Source: Sulfitobacter mediterraneus
GTDB lineage: Bacteria > Pseudomonadota > Alphaproteobacteria > Rhodobacterales > Rhodobacteraceae
NCBI RefSeq assembly: GCF_003054325.1
Contig: NZ_QBKU01000001.1
Coordinates: 528,395 to 592,394 of the forward strand
DNA length: 64,000 nt
Reading direction: 5' to 3'
Both the position numbers and the translations under genes were made by a program. Shown piece after piece: positions 57,190-64,000 of this stretch. Position 1 is the first letter of the stretch; every line of letters begins with the position of its first letter. The notes under the pieces are model-generated. The model was not told the origin of the DNA. It searched no databases and saw nothing but the letters and a program-made list of their open reading frames with translations.

Positions 57190-59226
57190 TCAATTTGGGT
57201 CTAGGTCGCGCCGCAGCAGGGCATCGGCGGCGATGGCATCGTGCTGCGTACAAATCAGCGGGTTGATCTCAATCTCTTGCAAGCCTGACGCATGAGCAAG
57301 CACATAGTCCTGCACAGCCATCACAGCCCGCAGAATCGCGGCACGGTTGCAGGGCGGTTTGCCGCGATACCCGTTTAGCAAAGGCGCGATTTTGAGCCTG
57401 TCCAATGCGGCGTCAACATCGGCAGGGGTCGTGGGCAAAAGCAGCGACACAGAATCCTTCAGGATCTCAGTCAGAACCCCGCCCGCCGCGATGGTCAGGA
57501 CATAGCCATGTGCGGGATCGCGCATGACACCAATCAACAGCTCTGCCAGAGCGCCGGTGATCATCTCTTCGATCAGAAACGACCTTGCGGGCATGTTCTT
57601 GGCCGCGGCCAAAGTTTCGGCCTTATCTTGCAGGTTGAGGCAAACCGCGCCTGCTTCGGTCTTATGCGCAATGCCTTCGCCCTTGAGCACTTGGGGAAAA
57701 GCGACGGCCTTTGCGGCTTGGCCCACGTCATCCAGATGAGCGGCACGGGCGGATCGCGGCACGCGCAAACCAAACGTGGCGAGCGTTGTTTTGGCCTCGG
57801 CCTCGGGAACCAGCCGGGGGTCTTCGCAGGCTTCGGGCAGTAAGACGGGGCTGGAGACTGAAGAAACCGTGACACTGGCCGCGCATGCGGCAAGGGCTTC
57901 GGTCAACCCTGAGAACGGCACAACACCCGCCGCCAACAATTGTGCGGCAACGGTTTCGGGCATCAATTCTGGAAGGGTGGCGGCCATCCCGTATTGGCAC
58001 CCGGTTTCTTGTTGCGCGGCCATACAGGCGGCGATCACGCAATCCCAATCATCGGGATCACATCGATCTGCGCGGGGAAAATCCACGATCAGAATAGTGA
58101 TGGCGACACTGGTGTCGGACATCGCGGCGAAACAACGGGTCATGGCAGGGACATCGCGCCAGATATAGGTGTGATAATCCAGCGGATTGGCAAGTGCCAC
58201 GCGGGGGCCAAGAGCCGCCCGCAGGTCCGTTTCCTGGCGTGGGTTCAGCGGCGGGAAGGTCACGGCCATCGGCATCGCGGTGTCGGCGGCAAGGCTGGCC
58301 TCGCCTCCCGAACAGCTGATCGTGGCTACGGTGCCTTGCGGCAAAGGGCCAGCAACATGCAGCAACTTTAGTGTCTCAAGCAGTGTTGGTAGATCCGGCA
58401 CACGGGCAATGCCCAGTCTGCGCAAAAGGGCAGCGGCTCCCGCATCCTGTCCGGCCAGTGATGCGGTGTGCGAAATCGTTGCCGCGCGGGCCTGATCTGA
58501 TCGTCCAACCTTGATCGCAACGATGGGTTTGCCCAGTGCCTGCGCCTTGGCTGCCAAGGCTTCAAACCCGCGCAGATCGCCGAACCCTTCGATATGAAGG
58601 CCAAGCGCGGTCACCCGCGGATCATCCAGCAGCGACAGCCCGATATCTGCGATCCCGCATTGCGCCTGATTGCCAGCAGTAACGACATAAGCAAGTGGTA
58701 GACCGCGGGTTTGCATCGTCAGATTGATGGCAATGTTCGAACTTTGGGTGATCACAGCAACACCGCTGTCGCAGCGTTGGCCGCCATGCTGATCCGGCCA
58801 AAGCAATGCACCGTCGAGGTAGTTCACAAAGCCATAACAGTTTGGCCCAAGGATCGGCATCTCGCCTGCCGCATCCAGCAAGCCGGCCTGCAAATCTGCG
58901 CCTTCGGCGTCTTCGGCCTGCGCCTCAAGAAATCCGGAGGCAAAACAAACCGCGCCGCCAGCACCCATTTGGGACAACTGGCCAACCAAGGCAATCGTCG
59001 CCTCCCGGTTCACGCCAACAAAACAGGCGTCAGGCGGTTCGGGCAAAGCGTTCAGGCTTGCAAAGGCGGGCAGCCCGCCGACAGTTTCCGCCTTGGGGTG
59101 AACGGGCCAGATCTGGCCTGCAAACCCCATCTTGCGGCATTGCTCCACCACGGCGCGGCACCACGCCCCACCGCCGATCACCGCAATGTTGCGCGGCCTG
59201 AGAAGGCGATCCAGATTGCGGGCCAT
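57190..59226 (-). CDS. NDP-forming acyl-CoA synthetase (acetate--CoA ligase family)
   Basis: Predicted 678-residue fusion: CoA-binding domain (LRPRNIAVIGGGAWCRAVVEQCR), succinyl-CoA synthetase-like ligase domain with the phospho-His region (SHTASLAGQDAGAAALLRRLG), and a C-terminal ATP-grasp domain (FPQVLKGEGIAHKTEAGAVCLNL, EINPLI). Converts a carboxylate, or betaine, to its CoA thioester at ATP cost. In carnitine loci this class can replace the CoA-transferase CaiB. Substrate not proven. ATG 59226 overlaps the acyl-CoA dehydrogenase stop (TGATG). Confidence 0.85.
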   Translation of the reverse strand: MARNLDRLLRPRNIAVIGGGAWCRAVVEQCRKMGFAGQIWPVHPKAETVGGLPAFASLNALPEPPDACFVGVNREATIALVGQLSQMGAGGAVCFASGFLEAQAEDAEGADLQAGLLDAAGEMPILGPNCYGFVNYLDGALLWPDQHGGQRCDSGVAVITQSSNIAINLTMQTRGLPLAYVVTAGNQAQCGIADIGLSLLDDPRVTALGLHIEGFGDLRGFEALAAKAQALGKPIVAIKVGRSDQARAATISHTASLAGQDAGAAALLRRLGIARVPDLPTLLETLKLLHVAGPLPQGTVATISCSGGEASLAADTAMPMAVTFPPLNPRQETDLRAALGPRVALANPLDYHTYIWRDVPAMTRCFAAMSDTSVAITILIVDFPRADRCDPDDWDCVIAACMAAQQETGCQYGMAATLPELMPETVAAQLLAAGVVPFSGLTEALAACAASVTVSSVSSPVLLPEACEDPRLVPEAEAKTTLATFGLRVPRSARAAHLDDVGQAAKAVAFPQVLKGEGIAHKTEAGAVCLNLQDKAETLAAAKNMPARSFLIEEMITGALAELLIGVMRDPAHGYVLTIAAGGVLTEILKDSVSLLLPTTPADVDAALDRLKIAPLLNGYRGKPPCNRAAILRAVMAVQDYVLAHASGLQEIEINPLICTQHDAIAADALLRRDLDPN

Positions 59227-60386
59227 CAAGCCCCCAAGGGGCGCAACAAATCACGCGAGATAATGTGGCGTTGGATCTCTGATGTGCCGTCCCAAATGCG
59301 TTCAACCCGTGCATCACGCCAGAACCGTTCGATTGGAAAATCATCCATCAACCCCATGCCGCCAAAGATCTGCAATGTGGTATCTGTGACCCGCGCCAAA
59401 GCTTCGGAGGCATAGACCTTGGCCGAGGCGATCTCGCGGTTGGCGGGAAACCCTTTGTCGAGCCGCCAAGCCGCTGCCAGCGTCAGCCAATCTGCGGCGT
59501 CAATCTCGGTGATCATATCGGCGATTTGAAAGCTCACGCCCTGAAACTTGCCGATCTGTTGGCCGAACTGTTTGCGCTCTGCTGCGTAGTTCAAGGCATA
59601 GTCGAAACAACGCCGCGCCCGCCCAACGGAAAAGGCCGCAACAGTCAGCCTTGTGGCATAGAGCCACTCGTTCATCACCGCGAAACCACCATCGACTTCG
59701 CCCAACACTTGGGCGTCAGGCAGGCGGCAATTGTCAAAATATAGGATGCAGTTTTTGTACCCCTTGTGGCTGACGGAATTATACCCGTCGCGCACTTCAA
59801 AACCGGGTGTGCCACGATCCACGAGGAATGTGGTGATCCGCTTTTTCGGCCCTTTGGGGGTTTCATCCACACCTGTGGCGATAAAGACGATGAAGAAATC
59901 GGCGTGCTCTGCGCCGGAGATAAAGTGTTTGGAGCCGTTCACAACCCAATCACCGCCATCGCGCACCGCGTTGCATTTCATCCCGCGCACGTCCGATCCC
60001 GCATCGGGTTCGGTCATGGCGAGCGCATCCATCCGTTCACCGCGCACGGCAGGCAGCAGATACCGCTCCTTCTGATCGTCGTTGCAGGCCATTAGAATGT
60101 TTTGCGGGCGGCCAAAGAAATGCGTCAGCGCCATAGAGCCGCGTCCAAGCTCACGCTCAACAAGGGTGAAATCCACATGGCTCAATCCCGCGCCGCCAAC
60201 CTCTTCGGGGAAGTTGCAGGCGTAAAACCCAAGGTCGATGACCTTTTGCTTGATCGCCTCTCCCAATTCATGGGGCACTTGGCCGGTACGTTCTACCTCG
60301 GCTTCATGGGGATAGATCTCCTTTTCCACAAAGCTGCGGACGGTTGAAACGATCATCTCTTGTTCTTCAGTTAGGCCGAAATCCAT
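59226..60386 (-). CDS. Acyl-CoA dehydrogenase
   Basis: FAD flavoenzyme of 386 residues with LALTEPDAGSDVRGMKC-type flavin motif (ALAMTEPDAGSDVRGM), AFSVGRARRCFDYALNYAAERKQFGQQIGKFQG, the C-terminal catalytic base region (YASEALARVTDTTLQIFGGMGLMDDFPIERFWRDARVERIWDGTSEIQRHII). Family length is standard. It is the first gene of a leftward operon with the acyl-CoA synthetase and CaiD-type hydratase; ATG 60386 has GGGGGA ribosome site upstream. Confidence 0.93.
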   Translation of the reverse strand: MDFGLTEEQEMIVSTVRSFVEKEIYPHEAEVERTGQVPHELGEAIKQKVIDLGFYACNFPEEVGGAGLSHVDFTLVERELGRGSMALTHFFGRPQNILMACNDDQKERYLLPAVRGERMDALAMTEPDAGSDVRGMKCNAVRDGGDWVVNGSKHFISGAEHADFFIVFIATGVDETPKGPKKRITTFLVDRGTPGFEVRDGYNSVSHKGYKNCILYFDNCRLPDAQVLGEVDGGFAVMNEWLYATRLTVAAFSVGRARRCFDYALNYAAERKQFGQQIGKFQGVSFQIADMITEIDAADWLTLAAAWRLDKGFPANREIASAKVYASEALARVTDTTLQIFGGMGLMDDFPIERFWRDARVERIWDGTSEIQRHIISRDLLRPLGA

Positions 60387-60431
60387 TGTGGTCCCCCAAG
60401 GCGTTTTGGCCAGCTTAGGGGGATTGCCGAC

Positions 60432-61409
60432 ATGGGATGTGCAGAGTTAGCAATGATTATGCAGGATTCGCCAAAATCAGATCCCAAGACAACCCACATC
60501 GGCCTATTGCTGTTTGACGGGTTTTCAAATCACTGCGTTGCAAATGTGATAGAACCGTTGCGGGCCGCAAATACCCTGAGCGGGCGCACGTATTATTCTT
60601 GGCGATATGTGACCACGGATGGCGCAGGTGTTGAAAGCTCAAGCGGATTGCGCATCCTTCCCGAAGTCGCATTGAGCGATATGCGCGGCGATGTCTTGAT
60701 GGTTGCACCTTCATACGGCTTTCGCGCCCTGTGCCGACCCGATGTCATCAGGAGCCTGCGGGCCGCTGCGACGCGGTTTGATCAGGTTGCGGGCCTTGAT
60801 ACGGGCTCGTGGTTGCTTGCCGAAGCCGGGCTTTTGGATGGATACCGCGCAACGATACATCCCGAAGAAATCACGACATTGGCCGAGCATTTTCCCAAGG
60901 TTTCCGTTGAACAAGACCGCTATGTGATTGACGGAAATCGCATCACTTGTTCGGGCGCGATGGCGGCGTTCGATCTGTCGCTGCACATGGTTTTGCGCGA
61001 CGGCGGCGCCAAATTGGCCCTGGAGGTGGAGCAATTGTTCGTGACCCGCGATGCCACAACCACACCGGCAGAGCCCGTTCTAGGGCGCAGCAAAGTGGTC
61101 CGGGCGGCGATAGCAATTATGAACCAGCACTTGGAAACCCCGGTATCAATTGCGCAGATTTCCAGCCAGCTTTCTTGTACCCAGCGGCGGCTGGAGGCCG
61201 CGTTCAAGGATGAAACCGGCATCACGCCACAACATGTTTACCGCCGGCAACGGCTGGTTCTGGCGCGGCGCTTGGCGCAATCGACCCGCTTGCCCATGGC
61301 CGAAATAGCGGTGCGATCCGGCTATCAGGATGCCAGCGCGATGGCGCGGGCGTTCCGGTCTGAATTTGGCCTGACACCCAGCCAAGCCCGTCATTTGGCA
61401 CAGAGCTAG
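60432..61409 (+). CDS. GlxA/CdhR-type AraC-family regulator
   Basis: 325 residues: an N-terminal DJ-1/PfpI-like domain (THIGLLLFDGFSNHCVANVIEPLRAANTLSG) and a C-terminal AraC HTH (APVSIAQISSQLSCTQRRLEAAFKDETGITPQHVYRRQRL, AEIAVRSGYQDASAMARAFRSEFGLTPSQARH). Regulators of this type (CdhR, GbdR relatives) control carnitine and betaine catabolism in pseudomonads, which fits the divergent acyl-CoA operon. The ATG is 45 bases from that operon's start. Confidence 0.88.
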   Translation: MGCAELAMIMQDSPKSDPKTTHIGLLLFDGFSNHCVANVIEPLRAANTLSGRTYYSWRYVTTDGAGVESSSGLRILPEVALSDMRGDVLMVAPSYGFRALCRPDVIRSLRAAATRFDQVAGLDTGSWLLAEAGLLDGYRATIHPEEITTLAEHFPKVSVEQDRYVIDGNRITCSGAMAAFDLSLHMVLRDGGAKLALEVEQLFVTRDATTTPAEPVLGRSKVVRAAIAIMNQHLETPVSIAQISSQLSCTQRRLEAAFKDETGITPQHVYRRQRLVLARRLAQSTRLPMAEIAVRSGYQDASAMARAFRSEFGLTPSQARHLAQS

Positions 61410-61471
61410 TTCTAACGCCCAGCCGTCTTTACCCGATCTTTACACTTTAGAGTTCACATAATCTCAAATTC

Positions 61472-61490
61472 ACTCTACCTTAGGCAGAGT
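61472..61490. promoter_or_regulatory. Near-palindrome upstream of the CmcI-like gene
   Basis: ACTCTACC-TTA-GGCAGAGT, 8+8 bases with one mismatch, 34 bases before the CmcI-like ATG. A third AGAGT half-site lies at about 61449. It could be an operator; the sequence shows only the symmetry. Confidence 0.3.
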
Positions 61491-61524
61491 TTACGAAGGA
61501 TCTGTGGAGATCGGAGGTACGTCT

Positions 61525-62163
61525 ATGGTTCGATCTGTCAGGGTTCAGGCCAGCCAAACCACATTTGGGTTACAGGGCAGAAATGCTATTGAATTTGCTG
61601 GCTCTGCCGCGCCTGATGGCACCGCCGGATTAACCGCAAGCTGCCTTCATCTGTATCACAAGGTTCTGCCCGAAAGTCTGATCGAGGTGGGCAAACAGCC
61701 CAGCCAGACCGGTGCAATGCTGCGCAATATCGCACGGACCTACGGGGCAGATGCGCAATTTCTGACGATCACTCCTGATCTTGCGGAAGACGAGCTTTGC
61801 CTCATGGGTAGAACGTTCCTGAAGGGCGATTTGTTATCGCTTGAAAAGACTTTATCCGCGGTTGATGAGGTTGATTTGCCGCGACCGTGGATCGTTTCGA
61901 CAAACCGGGCCTGTGGATATCAGGGGATGATGACCGCCCTTCATTTTGCGCTCCGGCATCTACAAACAGCTGATTTTCTTGTGCTCGAAGAACCAAAGAT
62001 CGATGGCGAACACTGCATGCGAAAAAATGATCTAGAGGCAGAGAAGGCACTGGAAGAGTTTCTTGACGCAAATCCCGGTGTTCTGGCCAAAGATGGCCTC
62101 AATGGTGGGCGGCTTGATCCGCGAACCGGCTACGCGGCCATTCACCATCTGCGGCGGTTGTGA
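61525..62163 (+). CDS. CmcI-family protein with a degenerate SAM site
   Basis: 212 residues. The order of blocks follows the CmcI (cephalosporin hydroxylase)/rhamnosyl O-methyltransferase family: ESLIEVG then a loop, FLTITPDLAEDE, RTFLKGDLLSLEKTLSAV, ADFLVLEEPKIDGE and EAEKALEEFLDANPGVLAKDG near the C-end. The first loop is KQPSQTGAM where the family usually has Gly-rich AHGGS, so SAM binding is doubtful. ATG 61525 follows GGAGG at 7 bases. The stop is 9 bases before the FkbH-like gene, with which it is likely co-transcribed. The family call is by pattern only. Confidence 0.6.
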   Translation: MVRSVRVQASQTTFGLQGRNAIEFAGSAAPDGTAGLTASCLHLYHKVLPESLIEVGKQPSQTGAMLRNIARTYGADAQFLTITPDLAEDELCLMGRTFLKGDLLSLEKTLSAVDEVDLPRPWIVSTNRACGYQGMMTALHFALRHLQTADFLVLEEPKIDGEHCMRKNDLEAEKALEEFLDANPGVLAKDGLNGGRLDPRTGYAAIHHLRRL

Positions 62164-62172
62164 GGCATCACC

Positions 62173-63852
62173 ATGGTGCATCCCCAATTTGCAGAGGACA
62201 TCCGCCTGATCATTTGGGATTTGGATGAGACATTTTGGAATGGCACGCTGACGGAGGGTGGAATCCAATATCGTCAGGATTGTCACGATCTTGTCTGCAC
62301 CTTGAACGCCCATGGGGTAATGAACGCGATTTGTTCCAAAAACGACCATGCTAAAATCGAGACAATTCTAACGAACAAAGGCATCTGGGATCAGTTCATT
62401 TTCCCCAGTATCGACTGGACAGCCAAGGGCCCGCGTCTCGCAAATATGCTGACACAAATCGGATTGCGTGCCCAATCCGCATTGTTCATTGATGATAACC
62501 CGATGAACCTCGCACAGGCGGTCGCGGCGGTACCGGGGTTAAACATCGCCGGACCAGAGGTGATCCGCCATCTGGAAACGGCGCAACAACTTGCCGGAAA
62601 GCATGACCCGAACCTCACAAGACAGGCCCAATACAAGATCAAGGAAGCCAAAACCCGCGCCGCGCAGATCACCGATGACAGCACTGTGGATTTTTTGCGC
62701 AAGAGCGAGGTTCAGGTGCTGTTTGATTACGACGTTGAGGCGCACCTCGACCGCGCGATTGAGTTGATCAACCGAACAAATCAACTGAATTTCACCAAAA
62801 ACAGGTTGCCAGAAGACCAAGTGGCCGCTCGTGCAGAGTTGAGCGCGCTGCTTTCGCACAACACCAGTGACGCGGCGCTGATCCGGGTGCGCGACCGGTT
62901 TGGCGATTACGGTTATGTTGGGTTTTATCTCACCCGCCGGATCCACAACAAACGGCGGTTAGAGCATTTTTGTTTCTCTTGCCGCACGCTGAATATGTTC
63001 ATTGAGCACTACGTTTTTGGGGTGCTGAACACGCCGGATCTGACGGTGCGCGGTGAGGTGCTTTCGGACGTGCATGACCGCGCGGTTTCTGTGGATTGGA
63101 TCACGCCTCAGACACTGCATTCAAAGGCCAATGAACCTGCCAAAGCAGTAGAGCAGTTTGGCCCCGTATTCGCGAGGGGTGGCTGTGATTTGGCAAGTCT
63201 GATGCACTATATGTCCCTCCACACGCCCAAACTGACGCAGGAATTTAATGAGCCGCGCAATGGCCAGATGTTGCGCCGTGATCATTCGGCATTCCTGATG
63301 CCTGCGCTTGATGGTGGCCTGATCGTTCCACAGCTCAAGGCGGCTGAGGAACTGGGGTATCGGCCTGAGGATTTCGAGACGGATCTATTGTCCGTGACAG
63401 AGCCCGGATCGCTGTGTTTCCTAAGTTTCTGGGCGGATGCTGACATTCCGTCATACCGGCACAAACAATCGGGGTTGCAAGTGCCTTATTGGCTGGTTGG
63501 GGCACAGAACCATGATCTGATTGCGCGAGCGGATTTGCGGGCGGCGGTCGCCAAAACCGATCTGCAAAGGGAACGATTGGAGGTTCTTTGCCGGGACTAT
63601 GAGTATCAGGGGCTCTTGGGCCCGGATGAAATGATCGCACGCTATGCAGATGTTCTAAACGCCATCCCGCCTCAGGTGCATATCGTATTGATGCTTGCCA
63701 ATGAGCGAGGTCCGTTGTTCTTTCTCAACCGCGAAAAACCACGGCATAAGCATCACCAACTATTGAACGTCGCATTGCGTCAAGTCGCGGAGCAGCGTTC
63801 GAACGTGACCTTGTGTCCGTCGTCAGGGATTTTGGAACCAAGAGCGGCTTAA
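62173..63852 (+). CDS. FkbH-like HAD-IIIC protein with extra C-terminal domain
   Basis: 559 residues. N-terminal HAD domain with nucleophile DLDET (Asp16, Asp18), CSKNDH near 58, FIDDNPMNLAQA near 105; a middle GNAT-like domain (RVRDRFGDYGYVGFYLTRR, CFSCRTLNMFIEHYVFG), the usual FkbH-like architecture for loading glyceryl or other acyl units; and ~220 more residues beginning near FARGGCDLASL, which may be an SGNH/WcbI-type domain (G-x-C block, then IVLMLANE). The last ~13 residues do not fit the family; they are probably read from the flanking IS element. No acyl carrier protein is nearby. Confidence 0.75.
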   Translation: MVHPQFAEDIRLIIWDLDETFWNGTLTEGGIQYRQDCHDLVCTLNAHGVMNAICSKNDHAKIETILTNKGIWDQFIFPSIDWTAKGPRLANMLTQIGLRAQSALFIDDNPMNLAQAVAAVPGLNIAGPEVIRHLETAQQLAGKHDPNLTRQAQYKIKEAKTRAAQITDDSTVDFLRKSEVQVLFDYDVEAHLDRAIELINRTNQLNFTKNRLPEDQVAARAELSALLSHNTSDAALIRVRDRFGDYGYVGFYLTRRIHNKRRLEHFCFSCRTLNMFIEHYVFGVLNTPDLTVRGEVLSDVHDRAVSVDWITPQTLHSKANEPAKAVEQFGPVFARGGCDLASLMHYMSLHTPKLTQEFNEPRNGQMLRRDHSAFLMPALDGGLIVPQLKAAEELGYRPEDFETDLLSVTEPGSLCFLSFWADADIPSYRHKQSGLQVPYWLVGAQNHDLIARADLRAAVAKTDLQRERLEVLCRDYEYQGLLGPDEMIARYADVLNAIPPQVHIVLMLANERGPLFFLNREKPRHKHHQLLNVALRQVAEQRSNVTLCPSSGILEPRAA

Positions 63853-64000
63853 ACTAAGTGAGAGTTTGGCTCATCTGGTTAGTGTGATTATGCGGCGTGT
63901 TTGCCGTGATGCAAGCGTCGCGTTTCGAGCGTCTTGCGTTTGATCCTTTCGCGTTGTTTTAGAATGGCTTTGTCACGCCCGAAGTAGACATCTGCGGGCG
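63815..64000 (-). mobile_element. 3' end of an IS3-type element
   Basis: The minus-strand CDS from the right edge encodes the C-terminus of an IS3-family transposase. A TG-starting terminus candidate TGTCCGTCGTCAGGG lies at 63815, where homology of the FkbH-like protein stops. An alternative terminus, TGAGAGTTTGG at 63859, cannot be excluded. The rest of the element is outside the window. Confidence 0.65.
63888..64000 (-). CDS. IS3-family transposase, C-terminal fragment
   Basis: The last ~37 codons read PADVYFGRDKAILKQR then basic ERIKRKTLETRRLHHGKHAA and stop. This PADVYFGR ending is characteristic of IS3-family integrase-core transposases (OrfB). Only the tail is seen; catalytic DDE residues lie beyond the window edge. 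Confidence 0.85.
   Translation of the reverse strand, partial: PADVYFGRDKAILKQRERIKRKTLETRRLHHGKHAA

Noticed and set aside
60392..60423. Imperfect inverted repeat TCCCCCAAG...CTTAGGGGGA between the acyl-CoA dehydrogenase and its regulator, as an operator
   Set aside because: Both arms are the GGGGGA ribosome-binding sites of the two divergent genes; the symmetry follows from that and needs no operator.
63859..63880. TGAGAGTTTGG as the IS terminus
   Set aside because: Possible, but TGTCCGTCGTCAGGG at 63815 coincides with the end of FkbH homology and is the better candidate; kept as an alternative only.
1..64000. CRISPR arrays, rRNA and tRNA genes
   Set aside because: No regularly spaced repeats and no rRNA or tRNA sequence were seen on either strand.

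Overview
This window is chromosomal DNA from an alphaproteobacterium, most likely a Rhodobacteraceae member of the Roseobacter group. The basis is gene content and order: parB-parA-rsmG-mnmG-mnmE-rho, hrcA-grpE, regB/senC/regA, tsaE-amgK-murU-addB-addA-trxA, hemD-mic60-hemY, a SecB, an alphaproteobacterial HslV with a short propeptide, and moderate-to-high GC coding. No rRNA, tRNA or CRISPR array was found.

The window appears to hold the chromosome's replication and segregation centre. About 400 bp between hemJ and maf (21040-21437) is AT-rich, carries one perfect and several near-perfect DnaA boxes, two GANTC sites and a perfect CtrA box, and is read as oriC. Genes immediately left of it (hemJ, rho, mnmE, mnmG, rsmG, parA, parB) run leftward and those right of it (maf, aroE, coaE, dnaQ) run rightward, as expected at an origin. 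Two perfect 16-bp parS sites lie 1.9 kb apart, inside the starts of rsmG and mnmG, next to parAB.

Layout. 1-6.6 kb: partial secreted DUF7282-like gene, sulfotransferase-like gene, exported MsrA, PfkB kinase, malic enzyme and a GT61 glycosyltransferase. 6.8-13.7 kb: mutS, grpE/hrcA, rph-rdgB-hemW. 13.7-24.1 kb: par/oriC core. 24.1-31.7 kb: secB, fxsA, a Tim44-like/mltA/smr run, an MFS transporter, hslUV and an unassigned capsule-like gene. 31.7-42.2 kb: a long leftward run with PAS protein, TsaE, AmgK, MurU, AddB, AddA and TrxA. 42.2-45 kb: RegB/SenC/RegA redox control. 45-49.8 kb: small metabolic genes, ahcY, a nonsense-disrupted extensin-like gene, DUF2853 and DUF1761. 49.9-56.4 kb: EVE, YciI, gpsA, tsaD, then hemD-mic60-hemY. 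56.4-61.4 kb: a carnitine-type acyl-CoA operon with a divergent GlxA/CdhR regulator. 61.5-64 kb: a CmcI-like gene and an FkbH-like gene, followed by the end of an IS3-type element whose insertion probably cut the FkbH-like gene's 3' end.

The most notable signals are non-coding: oriC; the parS pair read in two different protein frames; three perfect TTAA-N7-TTAA CtrA boxes in intergenic DNA (upstream of a GT61 gene, in oriC, and upstream of a PAS-domain gene); and an orphan terminator that may end a small RNA. The best candidate for little-described biology is the CmcI-like/FkbH-like pair with a degenerate SAM motif and an extra C-terminal domain. All assignments come from reading the sequence, without database searches.
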